In this document: piece after piece, positions 42,446 to 51,908 of the stretch | How positions within the stretch are numbered: the stretch's first letter is position 1 | Layout: the number at the start of each line of letters is the position of its first letter | Assembly (NCBI GenBank): GCA_002424845.1 | Contig: DILD01000013.1 | Span: 1 to 53,087, forward strand | DNA length: 53,087 nt | Reading direction: 5' to 3' | Source: Thiobacillus denitrificans | Lineage (GTDB): Bacteria; Pseudomonadota; Gammaproteobacteria; Burkholderiales; Thiobacillaceae | Program-made: the position numbers and the translations under genes | The notes under the pieces: generated by a model | Databases searched by the model: none | The model's input: only the letters and a program-made list of their open reading frames with translations | Told to the model about the DNA's origin: nothing

Positions 42446-43446
42446 GTGGTAAACACCGCCTCGACAAATTCGCCTGCTTCGAATGGCCGCAGATCGTCGA
42501 CGCTCTCGCCGACGCCGATATAGCGTACAGGAATCGGGCGTGCCTTTGCGATGGCCGCGATGGCGCCACCCTTGGCTGTGCCGTCGAGCTTGGTCAACAC
42601 CAGCCCGGTCACTCCGAGGGCATCGTCGAAAGCCTTGACCTGAGTGACGGCGTTCTGTCCGGTATTGGCGTCGAGTACCAACAACACCTCATGGGGCGCG
42701 CCGGGGGCAGCTTTCTCGATCACGCGTTTGACCTTCTTGATTTCTTCCATCAGGTGCAACTGGGTGGGAAGGCGACCGGCGGTGTCGGCCAGCACCACAT
42801 CGATGCCGCGTGCCTGGGCGGCCTGGATGGCATCGTAAATGACTGCGGCGGAATCGCCCTTTTCCTGGCTGATCACGGTTACGTTATTGCGTTCGCCCCA
42901 GACCTGAAGCTGCTCGCGAGCGGCAGCCCGAAAGGTGTCGCCCGCCGCCAGCAGTACAGACAGCCCCTGCGACTGGTACAGCTTGGCGAGTTTGCCGATA
43001 GTGGTGGTTTTACCGGCGCCATTGACGCCAGCAAGCATCAGAATGAAGGGCTTGTGCGCGGTGACAACGAGCGGCGCCTGTAGGGGAGCCAGCAGGTCGA
43101 CCAGTGCCTGCTTCAGCGCGACGTGCAACTCGGACGCTTCGGTCAGTCCCTCGCGCCGCACCTTTTTTTGCAAGGTGTCGAGCAGCGTCTGAGTCGCATC
43201 CACGCCGACATCGGCCGTGATGAGGATGGTTTCGAGCTCTTCGAATAACTCGGCATCGATTTTGCGGCCGACGCCGAACAAGCCCGACAACTGGCCACCG
43301 AGGCGGTCACGGGTTTTTGCGAGCCCATGCTTCAGTCGCTGCGCCCAGCTTGGCCGCGATTCGGGGGGCTGCGTGGCGAATCCGTTTTGCGTATCGGGGC
43401 TGGCCGGTTCGGCGGCGGGCGATTTGGGTTTGAGGAAACTAAACAC
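42442..43446 (-). CDS. ftsY: Signal recognition particle receptor FtsY
   Basis: 334 residues. A short Pro-rich N-terminal region, the N domain (about 32-115; LKHGLAKTRDRLGGQLSGLF) and the SRP-type GTPase with GVNGAGKTTTIGKLA, DTAGRLPTQ, VLDANTGQN and LTKLDGTAKGG. It targets SRP-ribosome complexes to the membrane. The start is GTG at 43446 with no strong ribosome-binding site. It heads the ftsY-ftsE-ftsX operon, divergent from the M16 pair. Confidence 0.96.
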   Translation of the reverse strand: MFSFLKPKSPAAEPASPDTQNGFATQPPESRPSWAQRLKHGLAKTRDRLGGQLSGLFGVGRKIDAELFEELETILITADVGVDATQTLLDTLQKKVRREGLTEASELHVALKQALVDLLAPLQAPLVVTAHKPFILMLAGVNGAGKTTTIGKLAKLYQSQGLSVLLAAGDTFRAAAREQLQVWGERNNVTVISQEKGDSAAVIYDAIQAAQARGIDVVLADTAGRLPTQLHLMEEIKKVKRVIEKAAPGAPHEVLLVLDANTGQNAVTQVKAFDDALGVTGLVLTKLDGTAKGGAIAAIAKARPIPVRYIGVGESVDDLRPFEAGEFVEAVFTT

Positions 43447-43487
43447 GGATCAAGGCAGTCTGCAGAGCAGTTTGACGGACGCTTAAT

Positions 43488-43517
43488 CTTATCATTCGGA
43501 TGCGGCTTATCATTCGG
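43488..43517. repeat. 12-bp direct repeat in the ftsY / M16 intergenic region
   Basis: CTTATCATTCGG at 43488-43499 and again at 43506-43517, an 18-bp period, in the 95-bp divergent promoter region. It may be a regulator-binding pair or a short slippage duplication. Confidence 0.6.
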
Positions 43518-43541
43518 GATCAACCAATCAGAGGTGAAAAC

Positions 43542-44900
43542 ATGCGCAGCCTATGGGCAATCGGTTTGATGCTGCTGGCGGGCAGTGCACAGGCAACGTT
43601 GACGGATGTCATGCTGGACAACGGCATGCGGGTAATCGTGAAGGTAGACCGGCGCGCGCCGGTGATGGTTTCACAGGTATGGTATCGCGCCGGTGCGATG
43701 GACGAATTCAACGGCACCACCGGGGTCGCCCACGTTCTCGAGCACATGATGTTCAAAGGTACGCAGAATGTTCCGCCGGGTGAATTCTCCAAGCGCATCG
43801 CCGCCGCTGGCGGACGCGAAAATGCGTTTACCAGCCGCGACCATACGGCGTATTTCCAGCAGATGCAGAAAGACCGGCTGGAATTGTCCATGGAACTGGA
43901 GGCTGATCGCATGACCCATCTCGTTATCAGCGACGAGCTATTTGCCAGGGAAATCCAGGTGGTGATGGAAGAACGTCGCTTGCGCACCGACGACCAGCCG
44001 CAGTCGGTGGTGTACGAACGCCTGATGGCTACGGCCTACCAGGTGCACCCTTATCGCCGCCCCATCATCGGCTGGATGGACGATCTGAAAAGCATGACTG
44101 CGCAGGATGCACGTGACTGGTATGCGCGCTGGTACGCGCCCAACAATGCCACCCTCGTCGTGGCTGGCGATGTTGTGGCGGATGAGGTGATCGCCTTGGC
44201 CAAACGGCATTTCGGCGCATTGCCCGCGCGCGCCCTGCCTGAACGCAAGCCGCAGGCCGAGCCCATGCAGGTCGGTGGCAAACGCATCGTGGTGAAGGCC
44301 CCCGCGCAGCTGCCCTATTTGCTGATGGCCTGGCACGCCCCTACGCTGAAGGACTGGGCGCGGGACACTGAACCGTATGCGCTGCAGATCCTGGCGGGTG
44401 TGTTGTCCGGCAACGACTCGGCGCGACTGCAGAAATCGCTGGTCAAGACCCGGCAGATCGCCGTGAACGCAAGCGCGGGCTATGATCCCGTCGCGCGTGG
44501 GCCCGGCATGTTCATGATCGATGCGACACCGGCGGCGGGCAAATCGGCGGTTGCGCTGGAAAAGGCGATTCGTGCGGAAATCTCGCGCATCCAGCGTGAC
44601 GGTATCAGCGAAGCGGAACTCGCACGAGTCAAGGCTCAAGTGATCGCGGGTGACATCTACCAGCGCGATTCGCTGTTTTATCAGGCCATGCAGTTGGGTG
44701 ATTACGTGACTGCCGGACTGCCCCCCGAGGCCCTGGCGCGCCGGGTCGACAAGCTGCGTGCGGTCACCGCAAAAGAGGTGCAGGCTGCCGCGCGGCAATG
44801 GCTGCAGGACGATCGGCTGAGCGTGGCCGAACTGGATCCGCAACCGCTGAACGTGCAGCCTCGCCGTGCCAACGAGTCCGGAGTGCGTCATGCCCATTAA
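43542..44900 (+). CDS. M16 family zinc metalloprotease (active subunit)
   Basis: 452 residues with a signal peptide (about 1-19, ending AQA). The inverted zinc motif HVLEHMMFKG (HxxEH) is followed by ENAFTSRDHTAYFQQ and the downstream Glu in EIQVVMEERRLRTDD. Predicted periplasmic peptidase with two M16 half-domains. The ATG at 43542 follows AGAGGTGA. Its 3' end overlaps the second M16 gene by 11 bp; together they would form a heterodimer of active and inactive chains. Confidence 0.92.
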   Translation: MRSLWAIGLMLLAGSAQATLTDVMLDNGMRVIVKVDRRAPVMVSQVWYRAGAMDEFNGTTGVAHVLEHMMFKGTQNVPPGEFSKRIAAAGGRENAFTSRDHTAYFQQMQKDRLELSMELEADRMTHLVISDELFAREIQVVMEERRLRTDDQPQSVVYERLMATAYQVHPYRRPIIGWMDDLKSMTAQDARDWYARWYAPNNATLVVAGDVVADEVIALAKRHFGALPARALPERKPQAEPMQVGGKRIVVKAPAQLPYLLMAWHAPTLKDWARDTEPYALQILAGVLSGNDSARLQKSLVKTRQIAVNASAGYDPVARGPGMFMIDATPAAGKSAVALEKAIRAEISRIQRDGISEAELARVKAQVIAGDIYQRDSLFYQAMQLGDYVTAGLPPEALARRVDKLRAVTAKEVQAAARQWLQDDRLSVAELDPQPLNVQPRRANESGVRHAH

Positions 44901-46197
44901 GTCCTTGTTTGTTGCGCTGTTGATGAGCCTGCCGTTGTCGGCGCAGGCCACGCTGGTCATTCAGCATTGGCAGACGCCGCAGGGCGCGCGCGTGCTTTTT
45001 GTCGAAAGCCGCGAGCTGCCAATGCTGGATATCGCAGTCGACTTTCCCGCCGGCAGCGCCCGCGATCCTGCCGGCAAGCCCGGCCTTGCCCAGTTGACCC
45101 ACGGGCTGCTCGACCAGGGGGCGGGCGGCCTTACCGATACCGCTATTGCCCATCGCCTGGCCGATGTGGGCGCAGTGTTGTCGGGCAGCTTCGATCGAGA
45201 CCGCGCCGGTGTGCGGTTGCGCACCCTGTCGTCTGCCGCCGAAAAGGACAAGGCGCTGGACACCCTCGCGCGCGTGTTGCAACGCCCGGATTTTCCGCAG
45301 GCGGTGATCAGGCGCGAAAAGCAGCGGCTGATTTCATCGATCCGGGAAGACGAGGCGGATCCCGGTACGGTTGCCGAGAAGGCGTTTTATCGCGCGCTCT
45401 ATGGCACGCACCCTTATGCGCATGATGAGGCCGGCGAGCCCGCCGTGATTGAAAAGCTCACGCGCGACGATCTGCTGGCGTTTTATCGCACGCACTACAG
45501 CGCGCCCAATGCCGTGATTTCCCTGATGGGCGATCTCTCCCGCGCCGAGGCCGAAGCGATCGCGATTCGCCTGGCTGCCGGATTGTCCCCGGCGGCGATT
45601 TTGCCAGCACTGCCGAAACCCGCAGCGGGAAACGCTTTTGATCGACACATCGTTCATCCCTCCACGCAGAGCCATGTGCTGCTGGGGGCAGTCGGCATGG
45701 CGCGCAACGACCCTGATTTCTTTCCGCTGTTCGTCGGCAACTATGTGCTGGGCGGGGGCGGCTTCGATTCAAGGCTGATGCGCGAGGTGCGTGACAAGCG
45801 CGGCTACGCCTACAGCGCCTACAGCTATTTCATGCCGATGCTGGAGGCCGGGCCGTTCCAGCTGGGCCTGCAGACCAAGCTGGAGCAGACCGACGATGCG
45901 CTCAAAGTGGCCCAGGCGACCGTGCGGCAGTTCGTTGCCGACGGCCCCACCGAAGCCGAACTCACCCAGGCCAAGTCCAATCTCACCGGCGGCTTCCCGT
46001 TGCGTATCGACAGCAATAAGAAAATCCTCGACTACCTGGCGGTGATCGGCTTCTACAGGCTGCCGCTGGATTACCTGGATACCTGGGTCGACAAGGTCAA
46101 TGCGGTCGACGTGGTGGCGGTGAAGCAGGCATTTGCCCGCCGCATCGACCCTGACAAGCTGGTGACCGTGGTGGTGGGAGCGGGTAGTGCCCGCTAA
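44890..46197 (+). CDS. M16 family peptidase-like protein (zinc motif lost)
   Basis: 435 residues with a signal peptide (about 1-20, ending AQA). It has the M16 fold (LDIAVDFPAGSARDP, GNYVLGGGGFDSRLMREVRDKRGYAYSAYS), but the position of HxxEH reads HGLLDQ, so the zinc site is missing. The conserved GGGGF loop and the R-x-Y substrate-binding motif are kept. It is therefore the likely non-catalytic partner of the preceding peptidase. The ATG at 44890 lies inside that gene. Confidence 0.9.
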   Translation: MPIKSLFVALLMSLPLSAQATLVIQHWQTPQGARVLFVESRELPMLDIAVDFPAGSARDPAGKPGLAQLTHGLLDQGAGGLTDTAIAHRLADVGAVLSGSFDRDRAGVRLRTLSSAAEKDKALDTLARVLQRPDFPQAVIRREKQRLISSIREDEADPGTVAEKAFYRALYGTHPYAHDEAGEPAVIEKLTRDDLLAFYRTHYSAPNAVISLMGDLSRAEAEAIAIRLAAGLSPAAILPALPKPAAGNAFDRHIVHPSTQSHVLLGAVGMARNDPDFFPLFVGNYVLGGGGFDSRLMREVRDKRGYAYSAYSYFMPMLEAGPFQLGLQTKLEQTDDALKVAQATVRQFVADGPTEAELTQAKSNLTGGFPLRIDSNKKILDYLAVIGFYRLPLDYLDTWVDKVNAVDVVAVKQAFARRIDPDKLVTVVVGAGSAR

Positions 46198-46762
46198 GCG
46201 CGCCGCGCCGCAGCGGGCGCACGGTGCGGCCAACCGCGTACGCATCATCGGCGGAAAGTTCCGCCGTCGCTTGCTGGAGTTTCCCGACAGCGCCGGATTG
46301 CGCCCCACCCCCGATCGTGTGCGCGAGACGCTGTTCAACTGGCTCGGTCAGGATCTGCCGGGCTGGCGCTGTCTCGACCTGTTTGCGGGGAGTGGCGCAC
46401 TCGGTTTCGAGGCCGCCTCGCGTGGAGCGGGGAGTGTCGTCATGATTGAGCGCGATGGCACCGCCCTTGAGGCGCTGAAAAAAAACCGTGCGGTGTTGGG
46501 CACATCGCTGGTTGAGATACTGCGCACCGATGCGTTGGCCTGGCTGGCAAACAACCATGAGACTTTCGATCTGATTTTCGTCGATCCGCCGTTCGACAGC
46601 GGTTTGGCCGCAACCGTGCTCGCGGATCTGGCAGGCCATCTCAAATCGGGTGGGCATGCGTACATTGAGCAGGCTACACCGGTGGTCGCGCCGGCGGGGC
46701 TTATCATTCACCGCAGCGGGCGCGCAGGGCGCTCGCATTTCGCGCTATTGATCAAGGAATAA
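46187..46762 (+). CDS. rsmD: 16S rRNA (guanine966-N2)-methyltransferase
   Basis: 191 residues. VRIIGGKFRRRLLEFP, RPTPDRVRETLFNWL, SAM motif LDLFAGSGALGFEAASRGA and catalytic VDPPFDSGL are RsmD signatures. It methylates G966 of 16S rRNA. GTG start at 46187 overlapping the M16 stop by 11 bp. Confidence 0.95.
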   Translation: MPAKRAAPQRAHGAANRVRIIGGKFRRRLLEFPDSAGLRPTPDRVRETLFNWLGQDLPGWRCLDLFAGSGALGFEAASRGAGSVVMIERDGTALEALKKNRAVLGTSLVEILRTDALAWLANNHETFDLIFVDPPFDSGLAATVLADLAGHLKSGGHAYIEQATPVVAPAGLIIHRSGRAGRSHFALLIKE

Positions 46763-46765
46763 CGG

Positions 46766-47248
46766 ATGCTTACTGCAGTCTATCCCGGTACTTTCGATCC
46801 CGTTACCCGCGGCCACGAGGATCTTGTGCGGCGTGCGGTTCGGCTGTTCGATCATGTTGTGGTTGCGGTCGCCGAGTCGCGCAACAAAAAGCCCTTTTTC
46901 AGCATGGAAGAGCGCGTGGAAATGACGCGTGAAGTGCTGGCCGACGTGCCGCAGGTCCGTGTGGAGGGGTTTTCTGGTTTGTTGATCGATTTTGTCGCAG
47001 AACAGGGGGCGATCGCCGTACTGCGTGGGCTGCGGGCGGCCTCCGATTTCGAGTACGAGTTTCAGTTGGCGGGAATGAATCGCAACCTCAGGCCCGATAT
47101 CGAAACCATTTTCCTGACACCGTCGGATCAGTACATGTTCATTTCCGCCAGCATGATTCGCGAGATCGCACAGTTGGGCGGTGATGTGACACCTTTCGTC
47201 CACCCATTGGTAGCCAGACGATTAAATGAGAAAATAAGCAAAAGCTGA
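46766..47248 (+). CDS. coaD: Phosphopantetheine adenylyltransferase
   Basis: 160 residues, normal length. AVYPGTFDPVTRGHEDLVRRA holds the nucleotidyl-transferase HxGH-type motif (TRGH), then ESRNKKPFFSMEERVEM, LRGLRAASDFEYEFQLAGMNR and the second motif ISASMIREIAQLGGDV. It makes dephospho-CoA from phosphopantetheine and ATP. It lies 3 bp after rsmD. Confidence 0.97.
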   Translation: MLTAVYPGTFDPVTRGHEDLVRRAVRLFDHVVVAVAESRNKKPFFSMEERVEMTREVLADVPQVRVEGFSGLLIDFVAEQGAIAVLRGLRAASDFEYEFQLAGMNRNLRPDIETIFLTPSDQYMFISASMIREIAQLGGDVTPFVHPLVARRLNEKISKS

Positions 47249-47266
47249 TATAACCCGGAGAACGAC

Positions 47267-47518
47267 ATGGCTATGTTGATCACGGACGAATGCATCAATT
47301 GCGACGTCTGCCTGCCTGAATGCCCGAATGATGCCATATCCCAAGGCGACGAGATTTACATCATCGACCCCAACAAATGTACCGAGTGTGTCGGGCATTT
47401 CGACACGCCGCAGTGCGTGGAGGTGTGTCCAGTCGACTGTATTCCGCTGAACCCGGACTATCCGGAAACCCGCGAGCAGTTGCAGGAAAAATTCCTGCGA
47501 CTGACGGCGGGCAAGTAA
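47267..47518 (+). CDS. YfhL-type 2[4Fe-4S] ferredoxin
   Basis: 83 residues. Cluster motifs CINCDVCLPECPNDAI and CTECVGHFDTPQCVEVCPVDCI, with the long C-x8-C spacing of the YfhL/Allochromatium type. A low-potential electron carrier; the partner is unknown. Located 18 bp after coaD, the usual order in betaproteobacteria. An ATG two codons downstream is an alternative start. Confidence 0.93.
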   Translation: MAMLITDECINCDVCLPECPNDAISQGDEIYIIDPNKCTECVGHFDTPQCVEVCPVDCIPLNPDYPETREQLQEKFLRLTAGK

Positions 47519-47538
47519 GACCGGCGGGAGGCCCGGAC

Positions 47539-49503
47539 TCAGGCGATTTTCGCCATCCTTGCCGTGGCGGCTTCGTCGGATAGGGCGTCGCCGATCTGCA
47601 TGTTGATGAGCGCCAGATTGTCCATCTGGCCGCCGACCATTTCGGTTTCAGCCTCAAGTTCGGCAATCCGCTCATCCAGTGTTTCGGTTGCGGAGTGAAT
47701 GCGCCTGACGTTTTCGAGGCGACGCTTGAGCTGGGTTTTGTGTTCGCGGATCTGGGTTTCCATCGGCGTGATCAGCGCCTTGAGCCAGGCTTCGGTTTCA
47801 CTGTTGGCCAGATCGAATACCCGCACGGCCTCGCTCGCCAGCGTTTCGAAGAAACGTGCGGTCAATTGATGCTGGTTCAGTGTGACCATCTTGAATACCG
47901 TGTTGAAACGTTCTTCAAAATTGCGCTCCAGGCGTGCGATTTCCTTGCGATATTTTTTCAGGCTGTAATCCGGGGGATTGACCGCAGCCAGGCCATGTTC
48001 GTCGCTGAATTTCTGGTACATCGCCGTCATCATGCTGCGGATTTCACGGATGATCACCGTCGACTCGTCGAGGTTGTTGCTGATTTGCTGGAAAAAGTGC
48101 CCCATCGCTTCGCGCAGGCCGATGCTGAAATGACTTCCTTCCATTGCCTTCCGGGTATGCCGCACCTCTTTTCGCAGGGCCCCCATGCCGAGCTTCTGGC
48201 GCAAGGTTTCGACCTGGGTTGCAAACACGCTGCGCAGTGCGTTGAAGTGTTGCAGGGCGAGGTCAAACTGCTGTTTGTCCGCGTTGGTCTTGATCATCAT
48301 GTTCTGGATGACGTCACGGTTTTTGCCGCGTAGTGCCTGCAATTCATCAACCTGATCCTGCAGGGTCGCCAGCCGGGTTTCCAGCAGTTCGGTGGTTCTG
48401 ACCATGACGTTTTCCACCACGGTCTGGGTGGATTCGCTTACCAGCGCCTGCTTGCAGGGAATCAGTTCCTGCGTCAGTGCCGTTTCCAGCTCGGGCAGGC
48501 GGCTTCTGGCCAGCAGGGCGGGGTCATTGCGAACCTTGGCGACCAATGCTTTTTGTGCCGATACCGGATAGACCTGGCCAGGGGGCAAGTCCAGCAGCGC
48601 TGCGCTTGTAGCCGCCTGTTTGGCTATTTCCGCGTCAATTTCCGCCTGTGATTTGAGGTCGTCCCACAAACCGTCGATCTTGTTTAAAACCACCAGCCGG
48701 GCGCGACTGGACCCTTGTACCGGTGCGATGTACTGACGCCAGATTTCGATATCGGACTTGGTTACACCCGTGTCGGCCGACAGCAGGAACAGGACCGCAT
48801 GCGCGTTGGGCAGCATGCTGATCGTCAGTTCAGGCTCGGTACCGATGGCGTTCAGACCCGGTGTGTCGAGGATGACCAGCCCCTGCTTCAGCAGGGGGTG
48901 CGGAAAATTGATCAGCGCATGGCGCCAGCGTGGAATCGAAACACTGCCGTTACGCGCCAGGTTGCGTGCGGTTTCCTCATCTTCGCGGTTGATCAGGCCG
49001 TAGGCTTCGGCGGTGGCGACATCGACATCAAGCGTGTCGGCCAGACGCATCAGTGTCGCGCTCATTTCCTCGGCTGAGTCGATATTGAGCGGGAATTCCT
49101 TCCAAGCGTCGGGGTCGCGTTTGAAATCGGCAATACTGCCGTCACGGATCTTGGTATCGATGGGTAACAGACGTAGTGAAGGGCGCAGGGACGGGGTGAA
49201 ATACAGCTCGGTGGGGCACATGGTGGTGCGCCCGGCGGACGACGGCAGTACACGCTGACGGTAATCCGAAAAGAAAATCGCGTTGATGAGTTCGGATTTT
49301 CCGCGCGAAAATTCGGCAACAAAGGCCACGTTCAGGGTGTCTTCACGCAGACGGGCGAGCAACTGGTTGAGCCGAAGCTCGGATTCGGCATCACTCAGTT
49401 CCTGCATGTTGAGCCAGTCGCGTAATGCTTCGACACGCGCATACACGGTATCGCGCCAAGTGCTGTAGTGTTCGAACTCGTCAGCCAGGGTGGTGGGTTT
49501 CAT
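47539..49503 (-). CDS. Dynamin-like GTPase family protein
   Basis: 654 residues. The GTPase domain (about 35-330) has AEFSRGKSELINAIFF as P-loop, AGRTTMCPTELYF as switch, DTPGLNAIGTEPELT as G3 and NKIDGLWDD as G4. A long helical region with coiled coils follows (about 360-640; LATLQDQVDELQALRGKNRD, LKRRLENVRRIHSATETLDERIAELEAETE). The P-loop has Ala where dynamins have the first Gly. Bacterial dynamin-like proteins remodel or protect membranes; its role here is unknown. It stands alone, convergent with the ferredoxin gene. Confidence 0.88.
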   Translation of the reverse strand: MKPTTLADEFEHYSTWRDTVYARVEALRDWLNMQELSDAESELRLNQLLARLREDTLNVAFVAEFSRGKSELINAIFFSDYRQRVLPSSAGRTTMCPTELYFTPSLRPSLRLLPIDTKIRDGSIADFKRDPDAWKEFPLNIDSAEEMSATLMRLADTLDVDVATAEAYGLINREDEETARNLARNGSVSIPRWRHALINFPHPLLKQGLVILDTPGLNAIGTEPELTISMLPNAHAVLFLLSADTGVTKSDIEIWRQYIAPVQGSSRARLVVLNKIDGLWDDLKSQAEIDAEIAKQAATSAALLDLPPGQVYPVSAQKALVAKVRNDPALLARSRLPELETALTQELIPCKQALVSESTQTVVENVMVRTTELLETRLATLQDQVDELQALRGKNRDVIQNMMIKTNADKQQFDLALQHFNALRSVFATQVETLRQKLGMGALRKEVRHTRKAMEGSHFSIGLREAMGHFFQQISNNLDESTVIIREIRSMMTAMYQKFSDEHGLAAVNPPDYSLKKYRKEIARLERNFEERFNTVFKMVTLNQHQLTARFFETLASEAVRVFDLANSETEAWLKALITPMETQIREHKTQLKRRLENVRRIHSATETLDERIAELEAETEMVGGQMDNLALINMQIGDALSDEAATARMAKIA

Positions 49504-49577
49504 CGGGTCGGCAGGCAGTTAAATCTCAATTCAATAGCGACATATTAACCATAAACTTGATGCGGTGAAGGTCTGCT

Positions 49578-50390
49578 TCAACGCTGGCAGACCGGACAGT
49601 AGAAACTTGAGCGATGCCCCTGGGTGATGCGGCGGATCGGCGTGTTGCAGACCTTGCATGGCTGGCCCTCGCGATCATAGACCCGCGTTTGCAGCTGGAA
49701 ATAGCCGAGCTCGCCGTCGCTCGCGACATAATCGCGCAGTGAACTGCCGCCTGCGGCGATCGCTACGCCTAACACCTGCCTGATGGCCGTGACCAGTCGG
49801 GTACACGCCGGCCGGCTCAGGCGGCGCGCGGCCGTGGCAGGACGAATGCCGGCATGGAACAGTGATTCTGATGCGTAGATATTGCCAACGCCAACCACAA
49901 CCTGCGCATCCATGATGACCTGCTTGATCGCCACGCTGCGACGCTGGCATTGGGCATGAAGGTAGGCTGCGTCGAAAGCCGGGGTGAGCGGCTCCGGGCC
50001 CAGATGCGCCAGCAGGGGATGATTTGCCGCGTCGTCGGTCAACAGCACTGCGCCGAAACGGCGCGGATCGCGCAGCCGCAACGTGGTGCCGTCGTCGAAC
50101 AGCCAGTCGACATGATCATGCAGCGCGGCGGGTTCGTCGGAGGCGGCAAAGCGCAGGCTGCCTGACATGCCCAGGTGCACGATTTGCGTCACGCTGCCGA
50201 AGTCGAACAGCAAATATTTGCCGCGTCGGGCGAGCGAGCCCAGTTTCAGCCCCGCCAGTCGGGCCTCCAGCTCGTCCGGAACAGGCCAGCGCAAGTGTGG
50301 GTTGCGTACCACGACATGTTTCAGCGTGCGCCCCTGCAGACGCGGCAGCAAACCCTGGCGGGTGGTTTCGACTTCAGGCAATTCGGGCAT
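49578..50390 (-). CDS. mutM: Formamidopyrimidine-DNA glycosylase
   Basis: 270 residues, normal length. The mature N-terminus PELPEVETTRQGL carries catalytic Pro2 and Glu3. LRFGAVLL-type beta strands, HLGPEPLTPAFD and QVVVGVGNIYASESLF follow, and the C-terminal zinc finger has CKVCNTPI and CPVC. It removes 8-oxoguanine and ring-opened purines from DNA. The ATG at 50390 is fixed by the Pro2 requirement; the open frame to 50999 is antisense to the TolC-like gene. Confidence 0.96.
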   Translation of the reverse strand: MPELPEVETTRQGLLPRLQGRTLKHVVVRNPHLRWPVPDELEARLAGLKLGSLARRGKYLLFDFGSVTQIVHLGMSGSLRFAASDEPAALHDHVDWLFDDGTTLRLRDPRRFGAVLLTDDAANHPLLAHLGPEPLTPAFDAAYLHAQCQRRSVAIKQVIMDAQVVVGVGNIYASESLFHAGIRPATAARRLSRPACTRLVTAIRQVLGVAIAAGGSSLRDYVASDGELGYFQLQTRVYDREGQPCKVCNTPIRRITQGHRSSFYCPVCQR

Positions 50391-50534
50391 GGGGCGGGAG
50401 GCTGCGTTGCGAAGGTGGGCGTCGATGGTTTGGCGACGCTCTACAATGTTTTGTTCCTGCTGGCGGGAACTGAACCAATACACTGCAATTCTATATAACG
50501 CACGGCCACTCTTGAAACCTTCCTGATTTTGAAC

Positions 50535-51908
50535 ATGCGACTTACCTTGCTGCTGATGCTGGCCAGCCAGGCGGCTTGGGCCGTCGATCCTTTTATGGTG
50601 CTGGAGCGCACGGCGCCGTCGCCAGCGGCGGCGTTGCGTCCCGCAACGGCTTGTGCCCCGGCAGCGGTGGGTGACGTGCTGACGCTGGCGGGCGCGGTCG
50701 AGCGTGCGCTGTGCGCCAACCCGGCCACCCGCAGTGCATGGCTTACGGCGAGGGTGCGCGCTGCCGAACTGGGGCAGGCGCAAAGCGCTTATCTCCCGGA
50801 TGTTTCGCTCGACGGGCGATTGGCGCTCATCGGCAACGACCTGTGGCCGAATGACCGCACGGCCTGGCAAGTCGGAATGGATGCGCAATATCTGCTGTAC
50901 GACTTTGGTGGTCGATCGGCTCGCCGCGAGGCCGCTGAGGCCTTGCTGGCTGCCGCGCGTGCCAGCCACGACGTCAATGTGCACGTGTTGTATCTGCAAA
51001 CGGTCACTTTTTACTTTAGCCTGGCTACGGCCCAGGGTGCAGTGATGGCGGCGCGCGAGGCGGAAGCAGCGGCGTTCGAGACATTAACAGCCGCCACGGC
51101 ACGGGTGGCGGCCGGAACGGGGATTCCGTTCGACCGCTTGCAGGCGAAAACGGCCCATGCCCAGCGCCAGATCGAGCGTATACGCGCCGAAGGAGAGGCG
51201 GCTCGCTTGCGTGGCGAGTTGGCGGCGCTGATGGGAGATGTCGGACAAACGGCATGGTCGCTGGCTGAAGATGAGGAGGCGTTCAGCCAGACATTCGAGC
51301 CCGGTCGAGCGGTGGATGCCCTGATCGAGGCCGCGCGCAATCGACGGCCGGAATTTCACGCCGCCGAAGCCGCGGTGCTGGCGCGTGAGGCTGGGGTGCG
51401 CGGCGCCATGGCGGCAGGTAAACCGCGTTTGTCTTCGTTCTTTTCTATTGCGCGCCAGGACAGTGGGATTCAGGTTGCCAACAGTTCCAGCCTGGGTGTG
51501 AGTCTGACGATCCCGCTGTTCACGGGCTATCGAAATACCTACGAAATTGCCGCTGCGCAAAATCAGGCCGACTTGGCCCGTGTGGAGCGCGATCGCGTGG
51601 TCAATCAGGTAGCGCTTGAGGTATGGCGTGCGTATTACCGCTTGCAGAGCGAGACCGAAGTGGATCGACGCAGCGCTGATCTGGTGGAGAGCGCAGTGGC
51701 AGCCGAAAAGCTGGCGCTCGGACGTTATCGCGCCGGCATGGGTATCCTGCTTGATGTGCTGATTGCGCAGACGGGGCTGACGCAAGCACGCCAGTCCCAG
51801 TTGCAGGCACGTCTGGGGTTGAGGGTGGCGCGGGCCGAACTGGCACAGGCGATGGGGGAATTGAGCTGGGACTGGATCGAACCGGCCCGGCAGGAAGGTA
51901 TGCAATGA
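50535..51908 (+). CDS. TolC-family outer membrane efflux protein
   Basis: 457 residues with a signal peptide (about 1-18, AWA). Two OEP-type halves with long amphipathic helices (LAGAVERALCANPATRSAWLTARVRAAELGQA, then LTIPLFTGYRNTYEIAAAQNQADLARVER). It forms the outer-membrane channel of the exporter encoded with the next genes. The ATG at 50535 was chosen; a TTG two codons upstream is also in frame. It overlaps the adaptor gene by 4 bp. Confidence 0.9.
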   Translation: MRLTLLLMLASQAAWAVDPFMVLERTAPSPAAALRPATACAPAAVGDVLTLAGAVERALCANPATRSAWLTARVRAAELGQAQSAYLPDVSLDGRLALIGNDLWPNDRTAWQVGMDAQYLLYDFGGRSARREAAEALLAAARASHDVNVHVLYLQTVTFYFSLATAQGAVMAAREAEAAAFETLTAATARVAAGTGIPFDRLQAKTAHAQRQIERIRAEGEAARLRGELAALMGDVGQTAWSLAEDEEAFSQTFEPGRAVDALIEAARNRRPEFHAAEAAVLAREAGVRGAMAAGKPRLSSFFSIARQDSGIQVANSSSLGVSLTIPLFTGYRNTYEIAAAQNQADLARVERDRVVNQVALEVWRAYYRLQSETEVDRRSADLVESAVAAEKLALGRYRAGMGILLDVLIAQTGLTQARQSQLQARLGLRVARAELAQAMGELSWDWIEPARQEGMQ

